This document shows positions 25,352-34,010 of a DNA stretch of 64,000 nucleotides, piece by piece (position 1 is the first letter of the stretch; each line of letters starts with the position of its first letter). The stretch is from contig JBGAPT010000005.1 of NCBI GenBank assembly GCA_044221135.1, forward strand, positions 29,006 through 93,005. Direction: 5' to 3'. Under the pieces are notes generated by a model, which saw only the letters and a program-made list of their open reading frames with translations, was not told the DNA's origin and did not search any database. Source of the stretch: UBA4722 sp044221135. Its GTDB lineage: Bacteria > Pseudomonadota > Gammaproteobacteria > DSM-16500. The translations under genes and the position numbers were made by a program.

Positions 25352-25594
25352 TTATGGTATAAAAACAAGTGCAATAATCACAGAGATAAGAAAAAACAAT
25401 TGAATATATTTTCCAAATAAACTAGCGACATTTCCGCTATGATGGCTTTTGTAATATTTCATTAATTCTAATGCACACCAGGACGCCCAGATCAAAAAAC
25501 CACTGAGTAAACACGTCCGAGTAACCAAGTTCAAGTGACTTGCTGATATACCAGCTGAATCAGAAAATGCTTGTAGTACACTGTCACTTAACAT
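25352..25594 (-). CDS. Small ICE membrane protein (TIGR03758, PFL_4701-like)
   Basis: An 80-residue protein with two membrane segments (about 27-45 and 60-78) and the motif FLIWASWCALELMKYY. The GI-type order RAQPRD, then PFL_4701, then PFL_4702 is intact here. Its start overlaps the RAQPRD stop by 11 bases. Confidence 0.8.
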   Translation of the reverse strand: MLSDSVLQAFSDSAGISASHLNLVTRTCLLSGFLIWASWCALELMKYYKSHHSGNVASLFGKYIQLFFLISVIIALVFIP

Positions 25595-25934
25595 GATGCA
25601 CCTCTTTCAAATTGAGATAATCTCCGTTAATGGCTTGAAAATGGCGCGGCTCACTGATGGCATGATTCAATTTTTTCTGAATACCTTTTTCAATGGCATT
25701 AATATCTTCCAGTAATCCATTGTGTGATACTCCATTGGCATCACGGTAAGAGGTATAGCGAAACTTTATTCTTGCCCCTCTTTCCTGTTCTTGATTAGCT
25801 GAAACGACTAATGGTTTGATGGCCTCCAATTGGTTTATTATTTGGGTAAGATAAATTTTTTCACGTGTTTCATTAGCCATTGCCTGCAGAGAAAATAAGC
25901 TCATTAACATTGCGATGATAACGATCACTTTCAT
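25584..25934 (-). CDS. RAQPRD-family ICE protein
   Basis: A 116-residue exported helical protein: signal peptide ending LQAMANE, then YLTQIINQLEAIKPLV, RIKFRYTSYRDAN, LLEDINAIEKGIQKKLN and EPRHFQAINGDYL. The last part corresponds to the RAQPRD signature in degenerate form. Role in conjugation unknown; the gene is a constant part of GI-type operons. Confidence 0.85.
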   Translation of the reverse strand: MKVIVIIAMLMSLFSLQAMANETREKIYLTQIINQLEAIKPLVVSANQEQERGARIKFRYTSYRDANGVSHNGLLEDINAIEKGIQKKLNHAISEPRHFQAINGDYLNLKEVHHVK

Positions 25935-25941
25935 ATTGACC

Positions 25942-26574
25942 TCATAAGTATTTTTTGAAATTTTTGATAGAGAGCATCGTGAAAAGACTGGATAACGCTG
26001 CCATCGGTATTAAAAACAGGTTGGGTAAAATAGGATATGGGCTAACCATATAAATAAAAAACAATGTAAAAAATGATGCTCTTGCTAATGGTTTCAATCG
26101 ATGAAACAAAAATGTGCTTTCCCTTGCACCCTGAAATTTACGTTTATCACGTAACACTAACCCATCAATGATAAAAATAAACAGAATAACCAGCATGAAG
26201 AGTATAAATTTGATAAATAAACAGATACGAGTTAATATAATTTCTGTCACATCTAAGAAAATTTTGTCATCAATATATTTTCCAACAAAAGACTCAACCG
26301 TATTTTTCACATGCTGAAATAATTTTAATGCCATATCAATATACTGAGCATGATATTGCTTGATAAGCATCAAATTATTACTTAGGATTTTTTGAATAAT
26401 GTAGCTGCTGTTTGTATCATGCGATAAAATTATTCGCACACTAAACCAGACTTCCAAAAAAACCCAGGATAACATGCTCAATAGAACAAGATTAAATAAT
26501 GTGAAAAATAGAACGCCTGTTATACCAGAATGATTTGTTCTGGATTTTGAATAGTTGGTTTTCTGATTTTCCAT
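25942..26574 (-). CDS. ICE membrane protein (TIGR03747, PFL_4697-like)
   Basis: A 210-residue protein with four membrane segments (about 18-42, 107-130, 158-175 and 182-200) and a polar middle. The layout matches the PFL_4697 family. In many ICEs that gene follows traD; here it sits between the RAQPRD gene and the PFL_4693-like gene, so traD has been moved relative to the common order. The assignment rests on topology and context more than on motifs. Confidence 0.6.
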   Translation of the reverse strand: MENQKTNYSKSRTNHSGITGVLFFTLFNLVLLSMLSWVFLEVWFSVRIILSHDTNSSYIIQKILSNNLMLIKQYHAQYIDMALKLFQHVKNTVESFVGKYIDDKIFLDVTEIILTRICLFIKFILFMLVILFIFIIDGLVLRDKRKFQGARESTFLFHRLKPLARASFFTLFFIYMVSPYPILPNLFLIPMAALSSLFTMLSIKNFKKYL

Positions 26575-26580
26575 AGCCTA

Positions 26581-27012
26581 TTAATTCCTAGGAATCGGCG
26601 TAAAAAGAGTATAATCAAAAGGCTGAATTAAAGGCTCTGTGGAATAAAGCCTCGCTGCTGCTTCGTGAAATGCTGCATTAAATCGCAGCTCTCGCTCTAG
26701 CTTATTATGTTCCAGTTTTGCTGCTACTTCAGCAAAATGGCGCATTTCCTCGGCGCTGTCCGCATGGATACCTAATACTTCAGGCGGCGATAAATTTTTA
26801 TAATAATGTCCACTAGGCCCCTGCATGAGGTTCAGGTATTGCTTCCATTCCGAATCTGTTAGTATCCAATCTTTGGCTGTTCCGATATGACTCACTCTCA
26901 CAATTGTATTTTGGCTGATAGTATTTTTTGTTTGGGTATTTATCACATCATCCGATGCAAAAGAGCACATAGGCAGTATGAGCAGACTCAAGAAGGATAA
27001 TTTGTAATTCAT
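26581..27012 (-). CDS. ICE protein, PFL_4693/TIGR03759-like
   Basis: A 143-residue exported protein: signal peptide (LLILPMCSFAS), then WILTDSEWKQYLNLMQGPSG, PPEVLGIHADSAEEMRHFAE and KLERELRFNAAFHEAA. The W-LT--EW-RY--LM-GP and LGI-A-S--ER-R-AE patterns are typical of this family. Function in the periplasm is not known. AAGGAG precedes the ATG. Confidence 0.85.
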   Translation of the reverse strand: MNYKLSFLSLLILPMCSFASDDVINTQTKNTISQNTIVRVSHIGTAKDWILTDSEWKQYLNLMQGPSGHYYKNLSPPEVLGIHADSAEEMRHFAEVAAKLEHNKLERELRFNAAFHEAAARLYSTEPLIQPFDYTLFTPIPRN

Positions 27013-27015
27013 TGA

Positions 27016-27693
27016 TCAGGCTCCTTGCAAATCGACTTTAACATACTGACTTTTTTCATTCGCAAATTCAGCACAGTCTGCCTCGTAATCAGCACTGATT
27101 ACACGCCACCCTGTCAATAAATCACCGATTGCTAATGGAAAAATGTGATTATCATATTCAACAGAAACATAGGATTCACCAGCGATAATATCCACTGAAA
27201 TGACATGAAACGGTAAAGCACTTGCATCCAAAAATTGCTTACTGCCAACCCCTTCAGCAATCGCTTTTTTCATTTCACCCATTTGAGAATCTATATCATC
27301 TTTTACAGATGAAATTTGACTAGAAACTTTCTGAATATCAGAGGTCTTAGCTAAATTAAGCATGGATTTTTGAGCAACAACAATATCTTGTTCTAATGAT
27401 TGTAGTGTCATTTGCTGCTGTCTGCTGTTGAATGGATTACTTTCAATATCATGTAATATAGAATGAATGTCATTCAGTTCATTTACAATGAACGCACTAC
27501 GTTTATTTTGTAATGACGCCAAATCAGTCATCTTCATATTTTTATAGCCAATCATGCCTATAAAAATAAACAAGACAAGAAATCCTAGTTCAAGAATGAG
27601 GAAAAATTTATCGCCATATATCATCTGAAATTGATTGCGATACTTATTTATCCATTTCAGTCTATTTTTATAAAAATGCAATAATATTCTCAT
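27016..27693 (-). CDS. Inner-membrane coiled-coil protein of the transfer operon (PilP-like C-terminus)
   Basis: A 225-residue protein: one membrane segment (about 30-50), a long coiled coil (about 55-150), and a small beta domain (ALPFHVISVDIIAGESYVSV ... IFPLAIGDLLTGWRVIS). This recalls PilP/GspC-like periplasmic domains but I cannot confirm homology. ATG at 27693 follows GGAGG and lies within two bases of the upstream stop. Confidence 0.6.
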   Translation of the reverse strand: MRILLHFYKNRLKWINKYRNQFQMIYGDKFFLILELGFLVLFIFIGMIGYKNMKMTDLASLQNKRSAFIVNELNDIHSILHDIESNPFNSRQQQMTLQSLEQDIVVAQKSMLNLAKTSDIQKVSSQISSVKDDIDSQMGEMKKAIAEGVGSKQFLDASALPFHVISVDIIAGESYVSVEYDNHIFPLAIGDLLTGWRVISADYEADCAEFANEKSQYVKVDLQGA

Positions 27694-27695
27694 CA

Positions 27696-28130
27696 CTAAC
27701 CTCCCTTCACGAATTTCTTATATTCAGGCTTTAATTTGAAATCTACTACTCTATTAACAGGGTCTTCCGATAGATAAAACGCCCAGCCTGATAAGGTAAT
27801 GAGTGCATGGCTTAATGACATAGGAGCTAACTCTCGATCAATAACAGGCAATGGCTTCTCAAGCATTATTTTTAAAGCAGAACTTCTCTCTGATTCTGCT
27901 ACCAGAGCATAACCACTGAACCGCAAAAGATAATTGATGGCATCCCCAACTGTTTGGATATTCCTCATAAAACGTATTTGAATGGATTGTGATAGCAAAT
28001 GCATTTGAGAAAATTTAGGTCCATTCGTCACAGTAAGATAACGACTGGTTTGTGTCACATTATTATCTGCCAAGCCTATTTTACATAATAAAATGCCTGG
28101 CAAAATGATTGCCATGATTCTGTACTTCAT
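27696..28130 (-). CDS. PilL-N-like conjugation protein (TIGR03748)
   Basis: A 144-residue exported protein: signal peptide (ILPGILLCKIGLAD), then RNIQTVGDAINYLLRFSGYAL, LPVIDRELAPMSLSHALITLSGWAFYL. This is the secretin-associated PilL N-terminal domain that opens GI-type transfer operons. It is the first gene of the operon that runs leftward to traI. The promoter is presumably in 28131-28180, after the terminator of the neighbouring gene. Confidence 0.85.
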   Translation of the reverse strand: MKYRIMAIILPGILLCKIGLADNNVTQTSRYLTVTNGPKFSQMHLLSQSIQIRFMRNIQTVGDAINYLLRFSGYALVAESERSSALKIMLEKPLPVIDRELAPMSLSHALITLSGWAFYLSEDPVNRVVDFKLKPEYKKFVKGG

Positions 28131-28186
28131 GATTAAGATACTCCGGATTGAATAACTAGCAGATCGAACGAGAAAATTAAAGGCGT

Positions 28187-28210
28187 AAAAAAACCCGCAC
28201 TCGGCAGGTT
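28187..28210 (-). terminator. Rho-independent terminator between effector candidate and transfer operon
   Basis: Minus strand: AACCTGC-CGAGT-GCGGGTT followed by six or more T. It lies downstream of the gene at 28353-29501 and 57 bases upstream of the first transfer gene, so it insulates the two units. Confidence 0.8.
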
Positions 28211-28352
28211 TTATTTATTTAATAGAATAAAAGCATAGTGAATTTATACCAGAATGAGCCGGCTCATGTCAAGAGTCCAAGATAATTTAAGCAAACAGCC
28301 TCATCAATTTTAAATAGAGACATAAGGCTGTTTAAATAGCTGACTAAAAATT

Positions 28353-29501
28353 TTATGCCTTCTTTTTCATTTTGCTAGTTATTGCTGTGTCTGCTGTAGC
28401 ACTGTGATCCGCTTGAGCAATAGTAGTAGAGAGATGGCTTAACCAGTGGCCTGCTCCTGCCTTATGTCCAACCCACAATGTAAAGCCTCCACCGAGAATA
28501 CCACCAGCTACCGTTCCAACTGTCGCAGCAGGGATAGAACCAACTCCCACTCCCGCCGCTGTACCTGCAGCAGCACCCACCTTAGCCCCAGCCCACGCAC
28601 CTGGCGCAGCCTGAGTAATACACTCTATGAGTCGCAATACTTGTTTCCATGCCCACCATCCTAGTGTAAGTCCAAGTTTTTCTTTTAATGCCTGTGCTGT
28701 CGCTGCAATTTGTAGAACACCAGTATCTTCACCAGCCTCTTCTTTAGTCATTGGTGTCTTTGGAGTCTTCTTTTTTAACGCGTCTATTAGCTGTTCCAAC
28801 TCCGTTTCTCCGGGGTACTGTTGTTCACTGCGCTTTTCTTCTACATCAGCTTTATGTTGTTTTGAAAAAGCTGCTTGTATTTTATTTAGAGAATCAATTA
28901 AATCATTACCAAAAAAATCAGTAATCTGTTTTTCTTCTTCTGGAGAGAAAATGGCTTGCTGCTGAGCTGAATCGGACGGAGAACTCTGCGTTTGTGTTTG
29001 AGCAAAATTACTTGTTCTAGGACTTTGAGGAAATAGATTAGTTGCTTCATCATTTTCTCCATCAGAACCAACAAGTGTATCAATCGAAAAAGCGTCACCT
29101 TTTTTAGGAGCATTCTCTTCAATTTTTTGCCGGCAATGTTGATTTAACATATTGCCATAAAAGGAAAATGTTTGAGCTGATATAGCTGGTAAACTTGTTG
29201 GGGACTCACTGGGAAGTATATGTTTTTGATCCTTCTTACATTCAAGCAACTCCTGATGGTCTTTTACGCCTATCAAATCATCAACTTTCTGTTCTTGTAC
29301 AAGAGCATTATATCGTTTTGGCCAGACGGGAGCTAAAAACAGCTTAGCATCTTTCTTCCCTTTTTTTAGCCTGATAACATAGAGATGGTCTTTACGCTGT
29401 CCTCCGGGAATAAAATTCTGTTCTTTGATTTCGTCAAGCGTTGCGACATTGAACTCTAGAACGGTAATATGTTTGATTTCTGGAATTAGACGGCCTTGCA
29501 T
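28353..29501 (-). CDS. Hypothetical effector candidate with glycine-zipper membrane segment
   Basis: A 382-residue protein. The first 90 residues form a small alpha/beta domain (ITVLEFNVATLDEIKEQ, HLYVIRLKKGKKDAKLFLAPVW). A long disordered Ser/Gln/Glu-rich region follows. Then comes a glycine-zipper segment (about 305-350, with GAKVGAAAGTAAGVGVG) of the type found in membrane-inserting proteins, and a lysine-rich tail. No signal peptide. Function unknown; composition and context suggest an effector. GAGGAT precedes the start. Confidence 0.55.
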   Translation of the reverse strand: MQGRLIPEIKHITVLEFNVATLDEIKEQNFIPGGQRKDHLYVIRLKKGKKDAKLFLAPVWPKRYNALVQEQKVDDLIGVKDHQELLECKKDQKHILPSESPTSLPAISAQTFSFYGNMLNQHCRQKIEENAPKKGDAFSIDTLVGSDGENDEATNLFPQSPRTSNFAQTQTQSSPSDSAQQQAIFSPEEEKQITDFFGNDLIDSLNKIQAAFSKQHKADVEEKRSEQQYPGETELEQLIDALKKKTPKTPMTKEEAGEDTGVLQIAATAQALKEKLGLTLGWWAWKQVLRLIECITQAAPGAWAGAKVGAAAGTAAGVGVGSIPAATVGTVAGGILGGGFTLWVGHKAGAGHWLSHLSTTIAQADHSATADTAITSKMKKKA

Positions 29502-30186
29502 ACTTAGTTATCCTCTTTTTGTTAAACCTATTTAAAAACCAATTTCAAAGTATCTTGTGCTATGCAAAAGTTTAACATGTACACTTTTTAAACACAAGTG
29601 GTAACCTTTACTATTTTTCAGGCTTGATAGTCCGGGTAATTTTAAAATAAAGCTTAGACCTGGACGGATTTTCACAATAAAAAACATAACACTTTGAATA
29701 AAAAGAAAAAATATAATTGACGTACATTGAGATTTTGTATTTTCTATTCGTCGCCAAACCAATAGAGAAGAAAATCCACTGCGGCCTGTTAAATTATTAC
29801 ATAACTTCTTAGATAATTCATGCTAATCAATTAATAAAAGAATCACTTGAACTTTATTTCAGGCGGCAAAAACGCTTATACACTGTAAAAAATTATCCCT
29901 TATTTCTCTGAGAAGATCGTTAAACCGTTATACAAAAACTAAACACAATCTAAAATGCATAGATAGAGAGTGTGTTCACGTGGCAATGGCATTTAAGCCT
30001 TATACTCAAGATAATTTTCTATCAAATTTGAAAAATATATTGCCGATAGATGCTTTCCTATTATTGTTACAGATGCTGGATTTTGTAATACATAGTTTGA
30101 AATCATTGTAAAGTTAGGGTGGGATTTTGCAGGGTATGTACTAAAGTAAGATTTTTATTTGAAGCAACGCGGCGTATGCAAGCTTT
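29502..30186. other. Gene-free interval between two effector candidates
   Basis: I see no supported gene. Short open frames on both strands lack ribosome sites and protein-like composition. There is no clear repeat or terminator. It would hold the promoter of the gene starting at 29501, for which TTGTGC...-like boxes are too weak to call. Confidence 0.5.
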
Positions 30187-32076
30187 TTACCGCATAGCTC
30201 TCGGTACTCTAGTTAATGTTAGTTCTTTTAATGAATCATATGATTGCACACGTTCAGATCCGTTACCTGCCGCAAGCCAGAGGTTAGTAATTTTTGCGAG
30301 TGTCGTGGAGCGTGGAGAACTAGGATCATGAGCTTTGACGGAACGTTCTCCATCTTTTACAATTCGAGTATCTAACGTTAATGAGAGTTTCGAATTTCTT
30401 TTTTTAGCTGAAGTTAATTTACCGTTATTATTACTTTGACGGTAGAAAAACCTACATAGATAGTGAGATAGTTTAGCTGTTTCTCCATACATTTTAGTAA
30501 TTTGTTCTTGCTGATTCTCAGGTGAAAGTGCTGGGTAATAACGTATAATAAAATGAATAATATTTTGAGACAAATTCTCACCAGAAATAATTTTTGATTG
30601 ATCTTCAGGAGAAAGCATAATAAATATTTTTCTTTGCGTATCAAATTCTCTATTAATATCACGTCCATTTATAGGACCACAATAACGTAGTCGTTGTGGT
30701 ATCACCGGGTATGCTGTTAAAAATAGAGTTGCAGCAGCAATTTGATCGGAGGTTGGTAAGTTATAATTATTAATTCGTTGAAAATGTTGATCATTGGAAA
30801 ATCCTTTCGAAGATACATAAGATGCACAATATATGCAATTCTGATTTTTTATTCCTTTTTGATCAATTATCAGAATTTCCTGTATACCTAAATTTTCACT
30901 TAAAGAAGCAATCATTGTTTCAGCATGTATTTCCACCAATCCTAATGATAGTGAAAGATTTTTATATCTTTTATTAGCAATTTTATACCTGTTTGCATCT
31001 AATAATGTCTCTAAATCATATACACGTGGAGCATGATAATTGGTAGTCGCTATTAACCTACCTCCTTGAGTGATGCCTATAGCAACAAATGCAGCTGTAC
31101 GAGGATTCACTTTAGTTGCTTCCAATATATTCGTAGCTACATCGGAAAGAGTCATAGGATTATCTTTTTCATCTTTTATCACAGCGCTTTTTACTTCAAG
31201 ATTAGGTTTTTCGAATTGTTTTGCTCCCATAGCAAGCATAGTTAAGAACAGAACGGCTGAATTTTTTCTATATGAATTATTATTACGATAATTATATTTT
31301 TCCAGTGTAATTTTTGTGTGATCGAGAGCGCTACTGAGTATCTTATGAATTAAAGGATGTTCTGCTTGGGTATATTTACATAGTATTTTTTCAAGAATTT
31401 TAACTAGTTGATATAAGTAACCTAAATATTTATATAAATCACTTTCGGAATCCCCTTTAAATTCAGCGGCATTATATTCGCGACTTGTTAATTTGTACAA
31501 TAATTCACGATAACCCAGATCAAGACAAAAAATATTTGCCTCGCACATTAACGCATCAATTAACATGCGTTCATTATTCGTTTTTATCGCTACTAATAAT
31601 TTTTTCTCAAAATAAAGCTCATCTAATTCATAGAATAAGGATTTTAAATGTTGGAATTTCTGGGTATAAACTGGAAATTCAGTATTTTTATCTAATTTTT
31701 CAACTTCAGATAATAATATTTTTTCAAGCAAATTAAGTAAAGTTTGTTTATCATAAGATCTGTCTGGTGGTATGTAATTATGTTTTTTAGCGATTGCAAT
31801 AATAATTTCTAATTTAATTTGTTCACCTGAACTGGATTCATTAGCACACCACACTGCAGAATAGTATTCATTGTTAATAGCTTCTGGATCAGCACCCTTT
31901 TTTAATAACCATCGTACTATTTCTATATGGCTATGACCGAAGATGGCTGCGATCATCAACGCAGTTGCATCAGTCTCCTCATCTCTTATATCAATAGGAA
32001 CACCAGTAGCCATTATTTCTGAAACAACATCTAAACGATTTTCTTTTATTGCATCAAATAAATTACGTGGCATCAT
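30187..32076 (-). CDS. Ankyrin-repeat protein with cytidine-deaminase-like domain, effector candidate
   Basis: A 629-residue protein. Residues 1-70 contain two ankyrin repeats (LFDAIKENRLDVVSEIMATG; TALMIAAIFGHSHIEIVRWL). A helical middle follows. Residues about 325-425 show a deaminase fold: AFVAIGITQGGRLIATTN, then zinc motif H384-A-E386 in EIHAETMIAS, strand EILIIDQKG, and C414-I-Y-C417. This HAE plus CxxC arrangement is that of the APOBEC/CDA and toxin deaminase superfamily. About 200 further helical residues follow. No signal peptide. The target (nucleotide, RNA, DNA or protein) is unknown. AAAGGAA precedes the ATG pair. Confidence 0.7.
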   Translation of the reverse strand: MMPRNLFDAIKENRLDVVSEIMATGVPIDIRDEETDATALMIAAIFGHSHIEIVRWLLKKGADPEAINNEYYSAVWCANESSSGEQIKLEIIIAIAKKHNYIPPDRSYDKQTLLNLLEKILLSEVEKLDKNTEFPVYTQKFQHLKSLFYELDELYFEKKLLVAIKTNNERMLIDALMCEANIFCLDLGYRELLYKLTSREYNAAEFKGDSESDLYKYLGYLYQLVKILEKILCKYTQAEHPLIHKILSSALDHTKITLEKYNYRNNNSYRKNSAVLFLTMLAMGAKQFEKPNLEVKSAVIKDEKDNPMTLSDVATNILEATKVNPRTAAFVAIGITQGGRLIATTNYHAPRVYDLETLLDANRYKIANKRYKNLSLSLGLVEIHAETMIASLSENLGIQEILIIDQKGIKNQNCIYCASYVSSKGFSNDQHFQRINNYNLPTSDQIAAATLFLTAYPVIPQRLRYCGPINGRDINREFDTQRKIFIMLSPEDQSKIISGENLSQNIIHFIIRYYPALSPENQQEQITKMYGETAKLSHYLCRFFYRQSNNNGKLTSAKKRNSKLSLTLDTRIVKDGERSVKAHDPSSPRSTTLAKITNLWLAAGNGSERVQSYDSLKELTLTRVPRAMR

Positions 32077-32211
32077 AGGGCAATTCCTTTTCTATATTCT
32101 TATGAGTTGCTTAAAAATAAATCTAATCAATATAAAAATACAATTTGGAGAATAGAAGTTATATTAAAAGTTAACGTAATGCACGAAATTTTTATAAAAG
32201 ATTTAATATTC

Positions 32212-32592
32212 TTAATAAGCGCTCAACCTTCCTGCTAACCACTGCTTTGCCATGCTCACATAATTTTTAAATTGACTAGCTGATATTTGAATCGCATCAG
32301 CACGATCACGCGATTTTTTTCTATCAAAGTAATGAATACGCAATGCGGTTGCCATTTTACTATTCTGCGCAGCCATCTCTACCACTAACGCTTCTATTTC
32401 TTCTGCATCTTCATCCACAGGCAACGGTTTCACACCGGTGCTTTTTATCAAAACACCCACCGTCATCATCACATATTCAATCGTTTCTGAACGAAATCCT
32501 AAACCATAATAATGATTGCTGTGAAACCATCGTGCCCAATGTTCCAGACGTTTTTCAACATACACCATAAAATTTTCTTTTCTCTTATTCAT
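32212..32592 (-). CDS. Phage antitermination Q-like protein, putative
   Basis: A 126-residue soluble protein: VEKRLEHWARWFHSNHYYGLG, an acidic middle (VDEDAEEIEALVVEMA), and ALRIHYFDRKKSRDRADAIQ...SASQFKNYVSMAKQWLAGRL. The C-terminal helix-turn-helix-like pattern resembles Q-type antiterminators and small phage regulators. AAGGAT precedes the ATG and the start follows closely on the upstream stop, so it pairs with the coiled-coil gene at 32602. Both lie divergent from the repressor. Confidence 0.45.
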   Translation of the reverse strand: MNKRKENFMVYVEKRLEHWARWFHSNHYYGLGFRSETIEYVMMTVGVLIKSTGVKPLPVDEDAEEIEALVVEMAAQNSKMATALRIHYFDRKKSRDRADAIQISASQFKNYVSMAKQWLAGRLSAY

Positions 32593-32601
32593 GCACTATC
32601 C

Positions 32602-32874
32602 TTATTTCCCATGTTGGATTAAAGTTTCGAGTTCTTTTTCGAGTAGAGCAACTTGCGAAGTGATGTGTTCGATTGTCCATTGAAACCGTTTTTCACTTCT
32701 GGGGATGCAGCTGTATTTAACAATACGTGGAGCGTGAGGCGCATAAGCTGCCTGCTGCAGAAATGCGGCATGTTCTTTAAGCCTTTGAATACTTTTTGTA
32801 TGGTGTCTTATCTCAGTTTTGATGGACTTAATTCGCTTTTCTGTTTCGGGTGATTTGCTTTCTAGATCAATCAT
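32602..32874 (-). CDS. Small coiled-coil hypothetical protein
   Basis: A 90-residue, mostly helical protein (KRIKSIKTEIRHHTKSIQRL; HITSQVALLEKELETL) with a central SCIPRSEKRFQW. An excellent ribosome site, AAGGAG, precedes the ATG. It is the first gene leftward of the operator region at 32922-33115 and so is probably controlled by the S24-type repressor. No family recognised. Confidence 0.6.
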   Translation of the reverse strand: MIDLESKSPETEKRIKSIKTEIRHHTKSIQRLKEHAAFLQQAAYAPHAPRIVKYSCIPRSEKRFQWTIEHITSQVALLEKELETLIQHGK

Positions 32875-32921
32875 TTTTTGCTCCTTACCATGTTTTTATA
32901 AAATTCCAATAAGATTTTAAT

Positions 32922-33115
32922 AATTGCTAAAAGAATTAATAATAGGGCCTGGTTTAGCCATTGTCAATTCCTAAAAGAATTATTTGATTTCTTAAAGAAT
33001 TTTATTAGACCATGTTTTAAGCAAATAATAGGCTATTGTTTTTATTTAATTAACAATAATGGGGACGGCCTATCATGAACAGAAGATTTTGCTTGTTTAA
33101 AATCCTAAAAGAATA
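32922..33115. promoter_or_regulatory. Operator cluster for the C1/LexA-like repressor
   Basis: Four related sites: AATTGCTAAAAGAATT (32922-32937), AATTCCTAAAAGAATT (32966-32981), ATTTCTTAAAGAATTT (about 32987-33002) and AAATCCTAAAAGAATA (33100-33115). The consensus AATTC-N6-GAATT is a dyad. The sites flank the space between the divergent repressor gene and the coiled-coil gene, and the last abuts the repressor start. A partial site (ATCCAAAAGAATG) lies at about 33895, after the repressor gene. Confidence 0.7.
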
Positions 33116-33119
33116 GATA

Positions 33120-33818
33120 ATGAGTCAAATAGTAATTAACAAAAACGAGAATATTTTCATGATTGAGCTTGCCAATACAGCCATCCAAGCAGACGAAGCT
33201 GAAATGTTAACAGCCAATCTGCATCGTCTGATGCAACAGAGTGGAATCAGTGAAGCTGAATTGGCACGACGTTCTAATATTCCTCAACCCACTTTACATA
33301 AAATTTTATCAGGCAAAACCGATGATCCTCGTGCGTCGACGCTGAAAGCATTAGCTAATGCTTTTGATGTATCAATCGATGAGCTGTTATCGGGCATTAC
33401 GACCTCGCGGCAAACAAATACTGCGTCTAAAACGCAATCCATCGCGATTATTTCTTGGAGTGAATGTATAGACGCTGCTCATTTTATAGCGAATTTAACG
33501 TCTACAAATTGGGACCATTGGATTGTAAGTGAATCTTTATCTCAACAGGCTTATGGTTTAGCTACAAAAGCTTCTATGGAGCCTCATTTTCCCAAAGGGA
33601 CCATTTTAATTATTGATCCTGATATGACAGCCGAAGATGGCGACACAGTAGTGGTACTCTATCCAAATACAAAAGAAGCCACTTTACGAAAGTTATCAAT
33701 CGATGGACCTGAAAAATTGTTATTACCACTGAATGCAAATTCAAGTCCAAGCCACTTTGAAAAAGACATAAAAATATTAGGGGTAGTGATTAAGTCTGTA
33801 TTTTCGTTTCATGCATAA
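33120..33818 (+). CDS. XRE/S24 (C1/LexA-like) repressor
   Basis: Up to 232 residues. XRE helix-turn-helix at about 28-78 (GISEAELARRSNIPQPTLHK, ASTLKALANAFDVSIDELL); S24 peptidase-like domain at about 130-230 with the Ser in KASMEPHFPKG. In LexA/CI the partner Lys sits in an A-T-V-K-R type motif; here EATLRKLS puts Arg at that position, so self-cleavage may be lost or use the next Lys. ATGs at 33159 and 33204 are alternative starts. Four operator-like dyads lie upstream. It probably keeps a prophage-like or excision function silent. Confidence 0.85.
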   Translation: MSQIVINKNENIFMIELANTAIQADEAEMLTANLHRLMQQSGISEAELARRSNIPQPTLHKILSGKTDDPRASTLKALANAFDVSIDELLSGITTSRQTNTASKTQSIAIISWSECIDAAHFIANLTSTNWDHWIVSESLSQQAYGLATKASMEPHFPKGTILIIDPDMTAEDGDTVVVLYPNTKEATLRKLSIDGPEKLLLPLNANSSPSHFEKDIKILGVVIKSVFSFHA

Positions 33819-34010
33819 TCAATGCCACTACACTGCCTAAAGAAAAAATTTGATGTAACTTTTATGGCAAATTTTTACGAATTGCCTTGAATGAATCCAA
33901 AAGAATGTCTCTAAAATAACAAAGTACACGTTTTTTCTTGGCGTTTTAAAGAGAGAAGCGTAACATCTCAACATCATTTACCTCTTACAATTTCTTATTG
34001 TGAAGCGCCT

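Noticed and set aside
11872..28130. Dot/Icm (type IVB) secretion system
   Set aside because: The effector-like cargo suggested it, but the gene set (TIGR03744-type ATPase, RAQPRD, PFL_47xx-type proteins, TraG, TraD) is GI-type conjugation; no DotA, IcmE or DotB-like protein is present.
28446..28965. Plus-strand serine- and cysteine-rich frames opposite the glycine-zipper gene
   Set aside because: Antisense shadows of Ala/Gly-rich codons, without ribosome sites.
29532..29762. 76-residue protein in the gap before the glycine-zipper gene
   Set aside because: Composition and lack of a start signal suggest a chance open frame in AT-rich DNA.
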